Of a stretch of 64,000 nucleotides of DNA, positions 33,101-41,388 are shown piece by piece (within the stretch, counting starts at the first letter, position 1; the number at the start of each line of letters is the position of its first letter). Under the pieces are notes generated by a model. The model was not told the DNA's origin and made no database searches. It saw only the letters and a program-made list of their open reading frames with translations. Source of the DNA: Bombyx mori (lineage: Eukaryota > Arthropoda > Insecta > Lepidoptera > Bombycidae); NCBI RefSeq assembly GCF_030269925.1, contig NC_085112.1, positions 15,191,501 through 15,255,500 of the forward strand, written 5' to 3'. The position numbers were made by a program, and so were the translations under genes.

Positions 33101-36100
33101 GCATTCTAATTAGGGTCGAAAGTTGAAACTTTTTTCCTAAATTGTATCCTGCTGATACACTAAGAATAATCTACAGACGTATGGACTTAAATATAAGGTT
33201 TATAATTGTATGGATAATGCCTGTTTCTGTTTCATTCATCATATGTGTGAGTGAGCGCACGATAGGGATATCGTCCGCTCACTCACTCTGGCCGATTCGA
33301 TACGAACCAAACGAATATTTCTGATATTCACGAATCGGTACGATACGCCGATGCGCATCACATCGAGCAATATCGTGTATCGGCTGATATCGATATATAG
33401 ATTTCGATTCACGAATCGGTACGATATGCCGATGCGCATCACATCGAGCAATATCGTGTATCGGCTGATATCGATATATAGATTTCGTGCGAGGCGATAT
33501 CGGATTCAACGATATTGCTGCGATATATAGATATTGAATCTATATACGATTTATATCACCCACTCCTAATAGTCAGGTCATAAATTCTGTCACATGTTTA
33601 ATTTAAAATAATTGAAACAAGTTTATTCATTATGTAACCATTCATATACCAAAATGAACTTAACAAAACATAGATTCTTATGACACTAAGTTTATTCAAA
33701 ATGACCTCCGTAATTTTGAATACAAGCCTTCAATCTGCGCGGCCAGTCGTCTATCGCAGCACGAACGAGGTCCATGTCAATATCGGCGGCTGCCTTAATC
33801 AAGGATGTCTTGAGTGACTCCAAATTGGGATGAGGCTTTGAGCACGCCTTTTCCTCCAAGTGTTGCCATATCTTGTAATCTAACGGATTCAAATCTGGAC
33901 TGGAGGAGGGCCAGTCTTCGTGCCGGATGAAGTCGATTTCACGCGCCGCCAGCCAGTCTTGTGTGCTCTTCGCTCTATGAGCTGGCGCCGAATCTTGTTG
34001 GAATACCCAGTGCCTGTTATTAAACATGGTATGAGAAACAGGTTCCACAAGGTTCGTCAGGACTGTATTTTGATACACAACTGCATTCGTTTTTACACCT
34101 TTCTCACAAAAATGTACCTCTGTTAAGCCCCAATAAGAAACTCCCAACCATACCATGACGTAGGACCGTCGAGGCGATTCGCCCAGTCCTTGTGGATTGG
34201 GTGAATCGTGACAGAGGACGCCTCACTTTCCGGCTCACGCAGGTTCTCACTGGGCATGGTTGCTTCGGTGAGTTCCTGCACCGGATCAGAGCCGAGCCGA
34301 CGGCAGAGTGCCACCATTGTGATTGCGACTTGGACACGGCAGAGCATACGCTCGTCGCCTGCTCCGCATGGGAGGGGTGGCGCCGTGTCCTCGTCGCAAA
34401 AATAGGAAACGACTTGTCGTTGCCGAGTGTTGTGGCATCGATGCTCGGCGACGACGAGTCGTGGAAGGCGATGCTCGACTTCTGCGAGTGCACCATCTCG
34501 CAGAAGGAGGCGGCGGGGCGCGTTAGAGACGCGCAAGCCCGCCGCCGTCGAGCGGGGGCCAGGGAGGCGGATTTCGCCCAAGCCCTGGCCCTCTAAGTGT
34601 TTCGGGTCCCCCTCATATGTCGGTCTGGGGACCGGCGAGGGGGACCTAAGAAGACGTCGTGCAAGCTGCTCTGCACGCGTTTTACGCAAGAGCATCCGGG
34701 TGATGGAAGGCCGGCTATCCTCGACCCACGCTGGTTCTGACCCAGCGGGGTATTCCGTAGGATAGCTCACTCTAACCGGCGCCATCTAGGCGGGCTCCGG
34801 ATAGCCTGCCGACCGAGAGGGCTGGTGGTCGTGGCGCCGACGACCGCCAGTCCGGCGTCCCGAGGGGGAGGGTGATGGGAGAGATGTGCTCCGCACTAAA
34901 CACTTCACTTTCCCCCCTTTGCCTTTTCATGAGTTCTGTCTCATGTGAGGTTTGGACGTTGGTTGTTGAGCGACAGGAGGTTTTAGTCGGTTCGACTCCG
35001 ACATGCTGCGCCCGCCGTCCCCAGTGGAGGGCGGAAGTCCGGCGATTTCCTCAATTTTTCATCCGAAAAAAGAATTTCCCGATATTTTTTTCCCGCGTAC
35101 CGCTTCAACAAAGCGCGGCAACTCTTCAGTCTCAGGTCCATTAGACGAGCATTCAAACGATGTCCTGTTTTTCTTCGATATGCCCGAAGCCCTAAGTCTT
35201 CATTTAACACCCTTTTCACCGTGGTTCTACTTAACCCCATCTGAAGGGCCAACAGTTTCTGCTTACGTTTGGGATTTCTTTGAATTCGCGCCTTCACAGC
35301 TTTTATCACTGCTGGAGTCCTAACGGACCGAGGGCGACCCCTTCTTGACCTGTCATCTACACTTGAGTCTTCATTGTATCGTTTGATGGTACGATAAACG
35401 AATCTTTTGGTTATATTCCAATTTTTCAGTATGTTAAAAATTTGAATTGGCGCGTAACCGCAACGATGCAACGCAATAGCTGCAACACGGTCTTCTTTAA
35501 GCGTGGAGTGGCCATATTTAAAAATGAGTAAAATTCTAAAAGTATACATTTTTATTTTCATGAACAATTCGAAATTCGAATTCAATAAACTTTTTTGTGG
35601 CCAGCATTCTAAAAGAACAATTTTTACTGTGTGACAATACTTATGACCTGACTAGTTATATAACTCTATAATATGTAAATGAAAGAAACTAAGATGTCAT
35701 GTAAATTTGTAAGTGGTTAATATAATGTTTTGTAAAAGTGTAAATAGAAATGTAAAACACAGTGCATTAAATTATATTTAAGTGTTATTAAAATTTTTGA
35801 GGCTATAAATAATTTCATTTAAATGTATCATAAATTTATTCAATGTTTCCTCTTTTTTTGTAATTTCATTGCAATCTTTAAAGTCTATGTTATTTATTCG
35901 ACATATAGTCTTAAATTCATACCTTGTATTAAAATATTTTGGACAATGATATAATAAATGTTCCATCGTTTGTATGGTATTTGAATTGCAGGGACAAAAA
36001 GGGTCTTGTGTTATACGAAATCTGTGAACTTTATGGTAACCATGTCCTGAGAGAAATTGCGTTACAGCGAAATTTGGTGGAACTTTATCTATAAATTTCT

Positions 36101-39100
36101 TTAAGGATGTATAATCTGGAAATATCTGCTTGGTGTATTTACAATTATCTACTTCATTATACAGATTAGTAATTTCATTAGTAAGTGACTTTTGATTTAT
36201 TTCTTTTACAAAGCTTATTGGGAATTTGGAATAATTAGTATTTGTTGGTGATCCAGCAGCCTCTTTTGCTGTTATATCCGCAAGCTCATTACCGGGTATG
36301 TCATTGTGAGCTTTAACCCATACGAATTTAATTTGTTGTCCATTCCTTTCTATTTCTTGGATGCATTTTAGAGTCATGACTGCATGTGGATTAAATGTGT
36401 TGCTATTGCATAAGCCTTGTAATGTGGAAAGTGAGTCAGTGACAACGAATGCACTTACTCGTTGATCTCTTACCCACTTGCAAGCTGTAGCTATTGCCAA
36501 TTGCTCAGCTTAGTAGATTGAGCATGAGCTGTGCAGTTTAATTATTTTTTTATGAATTATATTTTCCGAATCCTGTATCACAACAGCAGCACCGACATTA
36601 TCATCAGACTTGCTGCCATCTGTATACAGGTAGTATATAATTTCTGTATGTCGTAAGAATACTTCTTCAAGTTCGTTTTGGTCATTAGCTATGTAGTGTT
36701 TAACAGGCTTTCGGTTAACAGGGTGTAATCTCATTCTAGGATGTGCAGGGGTTTCTAAGGTTATATCATCTGGTAGATACGGAGAAGATTCATTTAGTTT
36801 AGTTTTTTCATTGTTTCTTACATACTTTAACGCTATTTTCATCATTCAACTTAAAACTAGCATATTTAATGTATTAATTTTTTAAAACTAAATATGACAA
36901 TGATTGATGTCATTTTTAGGATTTAAAATTAATTATTGAAATTATTACATACCTGTTTTATTTCTAACGGAAACAAAATGGTCGTGGTATGTTTTTTTTG
37001 TTTTTGGAACGAAGTTCCTTATGGGACGATGCCGAGGGAAAACCGGGAAAAAACGTCCGTAACGTAAGATTTTTATTAGTAATGCACACAGTGTACGACT
37101 TAACTTTGTAATAACGTACAAAAAATAACATATTTTTTTATCATTCATTGACCTCGATCTCAGAGCAATCATTCGTTTGCCCAATACACTAACTCTTATG
37201 CAAACAACCGTGAATGAAGTGTACCACAATAAGTTCGCACGTTACCGAATGACCGTGGGTTGTTGCGAAACCTGCAGTTTTATTTTCTTTATACCTCGAA
37301 TAGAACTTTAAATTAATATTTTTATAATAAGGAACTTCGTTCCTATCCGGTGTCCCACGACACCACACATCTTTTTTTTTTACCTAAGCTGATTGTCATG
37401 AGAAACCAGTTCAGCGTAACCAGGCGAGTAGGTGAGCTCACGGGGCTCAAACCTGATGTTGTTGCTAACACTGGCCCTAGCAAGAGCCATGCTTTGCAGA
37501 ATCTACCACCGGATCGGAAACGCGACCGACTGAGAAGATTGGGCGAGAAATTCACTGGGCTGTGTCTGTGGGTTAATTTACTCGCCGAGCCCTTCGTCGC
37601 AAGCGACGGGTTCGACTAGAACGATGACCGGTCGGAGTCATGATCGCCGTCTCACCTCTGTTGTTTCTTTGCATCGAGCCGTCGATGCGAACTTGTTCGG
37701 TCGGTCGTTGCCCGGACTCGGAGGACACTGGTTTATGTCGATCCTCTCATAATCCATTTCCATCACCACGGCAGCCGTGTAACTGTTTAAGAGTAGAATT
37801 ATTAGCATCTTCCAAGGAGTTTTTTATAGAAAATATCGTTTGTTTATTTGTTTATAAAGATTCGGATCGTAATCCATTGAGTTTGTTGACTCAGGTGGCC
37901 ATAACAGTTTTCATTTGTAACAAGTGCGTGCTTTATTTGACTGTATAACGTCTGAAGGCACACGCAAAACATGCTTGTAATGGTGATTTGCCCCTGATGC
38001 AGATGAACATATGCTACACAGGGAGCAAACAGGTAGGTTTTCGGTAGGCAGTGGCTTGGCTCTGCTCCTGGCATTGCTGAAGTCTATGGGCGACGGTAAC
38101 CACTTACCATCAGGTGGGCCGTATGCACGTCTGACTACAAGGGCAATAAAAAAAAAAACAAAGCTAAGCTGCTGTCAACCGCTTAGTACTATTTTCAAAC
38201 CCTTCCTTTCAAAAACATGTGAAAATAATCAGGAAATACTGAGGCTAGAGCCATGAGGGAGAGAGAGAGGTAATGGCAAAAATATCTCTGAAAGCAAACT
38301 ATGGAAAGAACAGTCAGACAGTAGTGATTAACTCTGCTGCGGTTGAGGGTGGTAACATAGAAAGGAAATGACAGAATCATCTCAAACAATTTTATGGACT
38401 TCTATTGACACAGTACCTTTACGAGGCTCAGCTGATTAAATAAAAAATACAGATCTATTTTATTACTAACCGAAAACTACAATTTAGATTTTAAATTTAA
38501 ATTTAGATTTTACCATTCAAAAAGCATATTCCTATAAGTCTAGTTATTATTTAAGAATGTCAAATTACTGGCTGGGAGCATCATCTTATTCATTTTACCA
38601 CGTAATGTACAGTATGTCTCATGAAAAATCTTGTAAAACATTTTATTGTTGACTGAAAGAGCATTTCAGTAGGATCATTATTAACACCAAGAAATGTTTA
38701 GACTATCCATGTCACAACATGTGATTGGTAGTTGATCGGTATCAAATGTACATAACCTAAGTATCACGTTGACTAATGTTATGAAACTTCAAACATTATG
38801 TAGAAGAATAGCATACATAAAAGACCTAATGATGAATATCCAGTTTCAACTTTTCATATTGTAGTTGAGTGTTGTAATCTATATCTTATGTAAATAATGA
38901 AACCCGGTCACATTCCCCTGTACAAGAAATTTAAATATAGCCATTATTTTAATTAAAATATTTGGAGGTAGTATTCTATTCATAAAATATTTTTAGGCCA
39001 GATAGAGTATCAACTTTGTACATACTTGTGATCAGCACTCACTCAACATACCCACTAATGACAATTTTTGTTCTTGAAACTGGGATCTCATGAATCTCAT

Positions 39101-41032
39101 CAAGTTTGGTGCAGTATTCATTATTTTTAAAAATGGTAGTATAAACTCACGTGGGGTATTCAATATGTCTGAATTGCGTGTGTCGAGGGTATATATCAGC
39201 AACAGGCGAAACCGCACCCACTAACCACTTGCTCAGCCGACCGCAATCAAAGTATGGACGGGTCCAGTTCACTGGACCAGGAGTCTGTGAAAAGAGGATT
39301 ATACTTTGAGGAGTGGAGTTTGACTACTCAACATATTGACTATGATGTAATTAGTTATACTATACTTAAATTAAAATATGGGGGTAATGATAGTATGACA
39401 TATTAACTTAGTTTTAAATAACAAGTTATAGGCAGTTTCTGACAAAACCTTTGCTACGGTTTAAAGCATTTGATAGCATTGACTCTAATCTACTGAACTT
39501 ATATTTTTAGGTAGGCATAAATATTAATATGCAGCTGAGATTAAAGATTCAAAAATTGTAAAAATAAAGTAAAAATTACTAATTAACTGGTACAATTAGA
39601 AAGTTTGTACTTGGAACATTTACTTTAATAAGTGCCAATCACAAAAGATTCTATTTTATTCAATTTTGTCAGTCCACTGCTGGAGATAGGCCTCCCCAAG
39701 CCTCCCCACAAAGATCAGTCCTGCCTGCATCCAGCAGATCGCCGCAAACCTCAATATCTCATCGCTCCATCTTTAGCATTATTATTATTATTATTTTTTA
39801 TTGCTTAGATGTGTGGACGAGCTTACAGCCCACCTGGTGTTAAGTGGTTACTGGAGCCCATAGACATCTACAACGTAAATGCGCCACACACCTTGAGATA
39901 TAGTTCTAAGGTCTCAGTATAGTCACAACGGCTGTCCCACCCTTCAAACCGAAACGCATTACTGCTTCACGGCAGAAATAAGCGGGGCGGTGGTACCTAC
40001 CTGTGCGGACTCACAAGAGGTCCTACCAGCAGTAATTACGCAAATTATAATTTTGCGGGTTTGATTTTTATTGCACGATATTATTCCTTCACCGTGGAAG
40101 TCAATCGTGAACATTTGTTAAGTACATATTTCATTAGAAAAATTGGTATTCGCCTGCGGGATTCGAACACCGGTGCATCGCTCGATACGAACGCACCAGA
40201 CGACTTATCCTTTAGGCCACGACGACTTAATAAGAATATCAGTGAAATTACAACAAACCTCATCATTCCCTGGTGGACCATGAAATGTGAATGTTTCGTT
40301 TGTATTGTTAGCATATCTGATCTCCACTTGATATGTAGTCTTAGTATCATGACGCCTTTCCACTCTGTCAGGTAACCACACCTTATACCACTCATTGGTC
40401 CTGTAGAATTCTGACGTATAGTCTTTCGATAAGCTATCTGGTTCGAACGCACCTAAATCTTCAATTATAAACGTGTTCATAGTAGATATTTTTTGTAAGT
40501 GTACAGGATCGTTGAAATCATCAGCTCGGAATGCTCTGGGAGCAAAACGCGGCAGGGTCTTGTTAAAGAACCCTCTGTACGACGAGGTATACGACATATT
40601 TGGGGAGAAATATATTGCACTAGCGTTTATGTAGGGATTGGCAGCCACATCGGCAACGGCCGAAAGGAAATAATACATCATACCAGGATCATAGGTATCA
40701 TTGATGGCGGGTCTAATAAACCTGGTTTGGAGAACGAAGCTCCAGAAAAAAGCTCTATTCATGGCCATATTGTGCAAATGCAGCATCGCGGTACGGTTTG
40801 GGAATACCGGGTTGATGTTGATCTCTTTCACGTCGGGATGGTGAGAAACAGAGTCTTCGGAGAGGTATAAGTCATCAAGATGACTAATGTAACAATTTTC
40901 GCTATTAATCTTGTCCATCTTCCCTCGGACTTCGTCAAAAGCATCGCGTATTTGCCATTCGTACTGACCGGCCACACCCCACAACAATGCACAAAGCGAT
41001 ATTGCTAACAAACTGCAGTTTATTTTCTCCAT
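23538..41032 (-). CDS. Secreted or GPI-anchored protein with two tandem GPR158/179-like Cache plus EGF-like modules
   Basis: Eleven coding exons, about 800 residues: 41032-40259, 39284-39151, 37782-37656, 31347-31182, 29771-29591, 28221-28104, 27209-27089, 26429-26310, 25495-25207, 24472-24355 and 23792-23538. Signal peptide at residues 1-22 (hydrophobic LLAISLCALLWGVAG). Module 1 (about 25-400) and module 2 (about 401-785) resemble the ligand-binding Cache domain and calcium-binding EGF-like region of the orphan/glycine receptor GPR158/179 and fly relatives. Shared landmarks: W-T-(R/Q)-P-Y-(F/Y)-D-C-G, D-I-N-Q-C, G-G-Y-(Q/K)-C-x-C, and eight Cys per module in one order. Many N-x-S/T sites sit in module 1. 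The C-terminus (LGLSPALLLALVATLVGLR) is a single hydrophobic stretch suiting a GPI signal or one helix; no seven-helix domain follows. The exon 8/9 join is uncertain: the better donor (after 26268) creates TAG with exon 9, so a weak GTCTCT donor after 26310 was used. No symbol assigned. Confidence 0.8.
23975..24165 (+). repeat. LINE 3'-end fragment with GAT microsatellite tail
   Basis: After a frame change it reads WKALGKAYVQQWADKS and a stop, a typical end of RTE/CR1-type LINE ORF2, followed by seven or so GAT units. It lies antisense in the last intron of the Cache-protein gene. Confidence 0.65.
24480..25206. other. Intron of the Cache-protein gene, AT-rich, nothing seen
   Basis: No repeat family recognised within the window and no supported ORF. 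Confidence 0.4.
25745..25980 (+). repeat. Unclassified repeat family E, copy 2 (open frame)
   Basis: Matches the reverse complement of 17545-17760. This copy keeps one frame open: NVAVAIKEHKIFDRCLNLAY, then ISLRIYKFRTTFGPSVYRAI and NNKERRKLKQLA before TGA. It runs into a family D repeat. It may be part of an unrecognised mobile element; no domain is recognised. Confidence 0.6.
25984..26243 (-). repeat. Family D copy, 3'-incomplete
   Basis: Retains the perfect hairpin at 26013-26046 and ends at CGCGTTCCCGCTAAAAAG, but lacks the A-tail third, unusual for a retroposed copy. It ends about 65 bp from exon 8 of the Cache-protein gene. Confidence 0.75.
26478..26914 (+). repeat. Bm1 SINE, full length
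   Basis: GAAGTCGTCGTGGCCGAAAG head, TGTTCGAATCCCGCAGGCGG B-box region, CTAAGCAATAAATAAAA tail. In an intron of the Cache-protein gene, opposite strand. Confidence 0.92.
27310..27755 (-). repeat. Lepidopteran dispersed repeat fragment
   Basis: CTATACTAATATTATAAAGA with GTTTGTTTGTTT at one end, GAGTGACACAGGCTATAATC within, and CGGAGCGAGCCGCTAGTTAG at the other. Same phrases as 16437-16720; RTE-like layout, called from memory. Confidence 0.5.
27896..28072 (+). repeat. Bm1 SINE, 5'-truncated
   Basis: GGTTTCGGTTTGAAGGTTGG to CATCTAAACAATAAAAAA. Ends about 30 bp from the donor end of exon 6 of the Cache-protein gene. Confidence 0.8.
28615..28803 (-). repeat. Bm1 SINE head only (3' part missing)
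   Basis: In reverse it contains the tRNA-like head and the first 190 bp, then stops at AATTTTGCAGGTTTCATTTT with no tail. A SINE lacking its 3' end suggests later deletion or use as a template for recombination. Confidence 0.8.
28906..29500 (-). pseudogene. mariner-like transposase N-terminal remnant
   Basis: From an ATG at 29375 it reads MNVTRENFRTMIFYDF, CHLSQQECYDRLQLAF, then NELKRGRTNLHDALREGRPS and CMIETDRRVTYQQI, the HTH half of a mariner transposase. A stop replaces the usual Trp in the YNWF motif. The catalytic domain is gone. ACAGGGTGCTTCACAAAAAG at 28903 may be an element end. Confidence 0.65.
29878..29997 (+). repeat. Family C LINE 3' end fragment
   Basis: TTGGTAGGCAGCGGCTTGGC, GCTGAAGTCCATGGGCGACG, CAGGTGGGCCGTATGCTCGT and an A-run. 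Confidence 0.75.
30044..30120. repeat. AT microsatellite
   Basis: Three TATTAATATA steps followed by a pure (AT)n run and ATATATATATAG. Confidence 0.9.
30299..30722 (+). repeat. Dispersed repeat family D, full-length copy
   Basis: GACTTTTTGGCGGGAACGCG to CATAAAATCCCTTAAAAAAA. Perfect 12-bp hairpin at 30496-30529. Confidence 0.85.
30723..31181. other. Intron stretch, nothing certain
   Basis: A much-decayed Bm1 tail may lie at 30775-30850 (GATGTCTATGGACTGCGGTA). Otherwise AT-rich. Confidence 0.35.
31378..31550 (-). repeat. Lepidopteran dispersed repeat fragment
   Basis: TATACTAATATATAAATCTA, CGTTATAACTACTGAACCGT and CGGACGGGTACAGCTAGTAT; reverse of the family at 16020-16245. Confidence 0.55.
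31559..32139 (+). mobile_element. Probable solo LTR with promoter
   Basis: Begins TGTTACGCCGGT and ends ACCGGCGAT-type inverted terminus ...GCCGGTACATAACA, i.e. TG...CA with short terminal inversion. TATAAAAG at 31927-31934 lies 28 bp before GGCAGTTAG, an LTR-like TATA plus initiator pair. No internal retrotransposon follows, and no target duplication was found. A hAT-type MITE is inserted in it. The call rests on structure only. Confidence 0.45.
31718..31903. mobile_element. hAT-type MITE with perfect 8-bp TSD
   Basis: CAAGGGCGGATCCAG at one end, CTGGATCCGCCGTTG at the other. AGTTCTAG flanks it at 31710-31717 and 31904-31911. 186 bp, with a G-run/C-run pair inside. Inserted in the putative LTR. 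Confidence 0.85.
32302..33568. mobile_element. Non-autonomous hAT element inserted in a mariner end
   Basis: Ends TAGGAGTGGGT and ACCCACTCCTA. ATAGTCAG occurs on both sides (32294-32301, 33569-33576). No transposase frame. Both ends are rich in TATCGATA-type palindromes; an 81-bp direct repeat and a hairpin (33246-33287) lie near the right end. The right copy of the duplication includes the TA and the first bases of the adjoining mariner. Confidence 0.88.
33331..33487. repeat. 81-bp tandem duplication inside the hAT element
   Basis: Two copies starting CGAATCGGTACGATA(C/T)GCCG at 33331 and 33412, each with ATCGAGCAATATCGTGTATC. The second copy ends at GATTTCG. Probably multiplied transposase binding sites. 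Confidence 0.85.
33692..35585 (-). pseudogene. maT (DD37D-like) mariner transposase, disrupted
   Basis: The N-terminal half (35585 down to about 35060) has the HTH region, the linker RSRRGRPRSVRTP, and the first catalytic D in ILFSDEK. The C-terminal half (34156-33692) has VWLGVSYWGLTEVHF, the second D in FQQDSAPAHR, and the third in SPDLNPLDY, 37 residues apart. This spacing marks the maT branch, first described in silkworm. About forty codons between the halves are gone, replaced by the LINE fragment, so it cannot be functional. Confidence 0.85.
34160..35060 (+). mobile_element. R1-clade LINE 3' fragment nested in the mariner
   Basis: Frame 34192-34596 reads [22 protein letters not shown]...H...C and DESWKAMLDFCECTISQKE to a stop, the same C-terminus as 12820-13856 but a different subfamily and without its internal stop. 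A GC-rich 3' UTR follows. No long A-tail; the boundary to the mariner (about 35060) carries a deletion. Confidence 0.8.
35690..36850 (-). pseudogene. LINE RNase H and C-terminal fragment
   Basis: Reads YYLYTDGSKSDDNVGAAVVI, then a stop near 36510, then AIATACKWVRDQRVSAFVVTDS and FVWVKAHNDIPGNELADITA, which carry the RNase H acidic residues. The end CPCNSNTIQTMEHLLYHCPKYF is a Cys/His C-terminal motif. Reverse transcriptase is missing. It is a dead I- or Jockey-group element in the Cache-protein gene's longest intron. Confidence 0.8.
36851..37377. repeat. AT-rich stretch bounded by a 17-bp inverted repeat
   Basis: GGAACGAAGTTCCTTAT at 37006-37022 and its inverse at 37327-37343. Each is itself nearly palindromic (GGAAC-GAA-GTTCC). 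It may be a further TIR element; no target duplication was seen. Confidence 0.4.
37378..37627 (-). repeat. Dispersed repeat family B, long copy
   Basis: TACCTAAGCTGATTGTCATG through GCGCAAGCGACGGG-like TCGTCGCAAGCGACGGGTTC. Ends about 30 bp from the donor side of exon 3 of the Cache-protein gene. Confidence 0.75.
38039..38160 (+). repeat. Family C LINE 3' end fragment
   Basis: TTCGGTAGGCAGTGGCTTGG, TGAAGTCTATGGGCGACGGT, then CTACAAGGGCAATAAAAAAA. Confidence 0.75.
38161..39150. other. Intron stretch, nothing seen
   Basis: AT-rich with a short GAGAGA run (about 38261). No repeat family or supported ORF. Confidence 0.4.
39650..39778 (-). repeat. LINE 3'-end fragment
   Basis: In reverse it reads VCGDLLDAGRTDLCGEAWGG then LSPAVD and a stop, a common ending of Jockey/CR1-type ORF2 remnants. 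Directly followed by a Bm1 copy. Confidence 0.5.
39792..40231 (-). repeat. Bm1 SINE, full length, next to a donor site
   Basis: TTTTTTATTGCTTAGATGTG tail side to CCACGACGACTTA head side. It lies 27 bp inside the first intron of the Cache-protein gene, in the same orientation as that gene. Confidence 0.92.
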
Positions 41033-41342
41033 TTTCTCTTAAACTATATGCTTCTTTTGCAGAATTATAAATTCAATGCAATAACAAACACATTTTAATA
41101 CATAAACGCTTTGCTTTCAGCAGTTAATATTACAATGCAGTGACCAATTTTACTGCTTATCTATCTCTTAGGTTTATGGCGTTTCCTTTTAGATTTCGCC
41201 AATGTCAAGTGTATTTAATACTCTGCTTTCTATAGCGGGCTTCGTGAACGAGCAAGGTCACAGATATTCACTAAGAATTAAGTGAGTAGCTAAGAATGTT
41301 TGATGACAGGATCTCTGTTGATTTACCTAAAACAAATAAGAC
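41033..41342. promoter_or_regulatory. Upstream region of the Cache-protein gene
   Basis: Only about 310 bp separate its start codon from the LINE. No TATA box at a convincing spacing could be picked. 5' UTR and core promoter are presumably here unless further exons lie beyond the LINE. Confidence 0.3.
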
Positions 41343-41388
41343 GCACACAATATATATACAGGGGTTAGTTCGATAAAAGACAGACAAA

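Larger units (their letters stand above)
33572..35652 (-). mobile_element. maT-type mariner, split by an R1 LINE fragment
   Basis: TIRs GTCAGGTCATAAATTCTGTC and (right, reverse complemented) GTCAGGTCATAAGTATTGTC; TA flanks at 33570-33571 and 35653-35654. It carries a transposase gene on the minus strand broken by 34160-35060. Confidence 0.88.

Noticed and set aside
40061..40375. ORFs with [19 protein letters not shown] text at several places
   Set aside because: The same peptide appears wherever Bm1 is present in that frame; it is SINE sequence.
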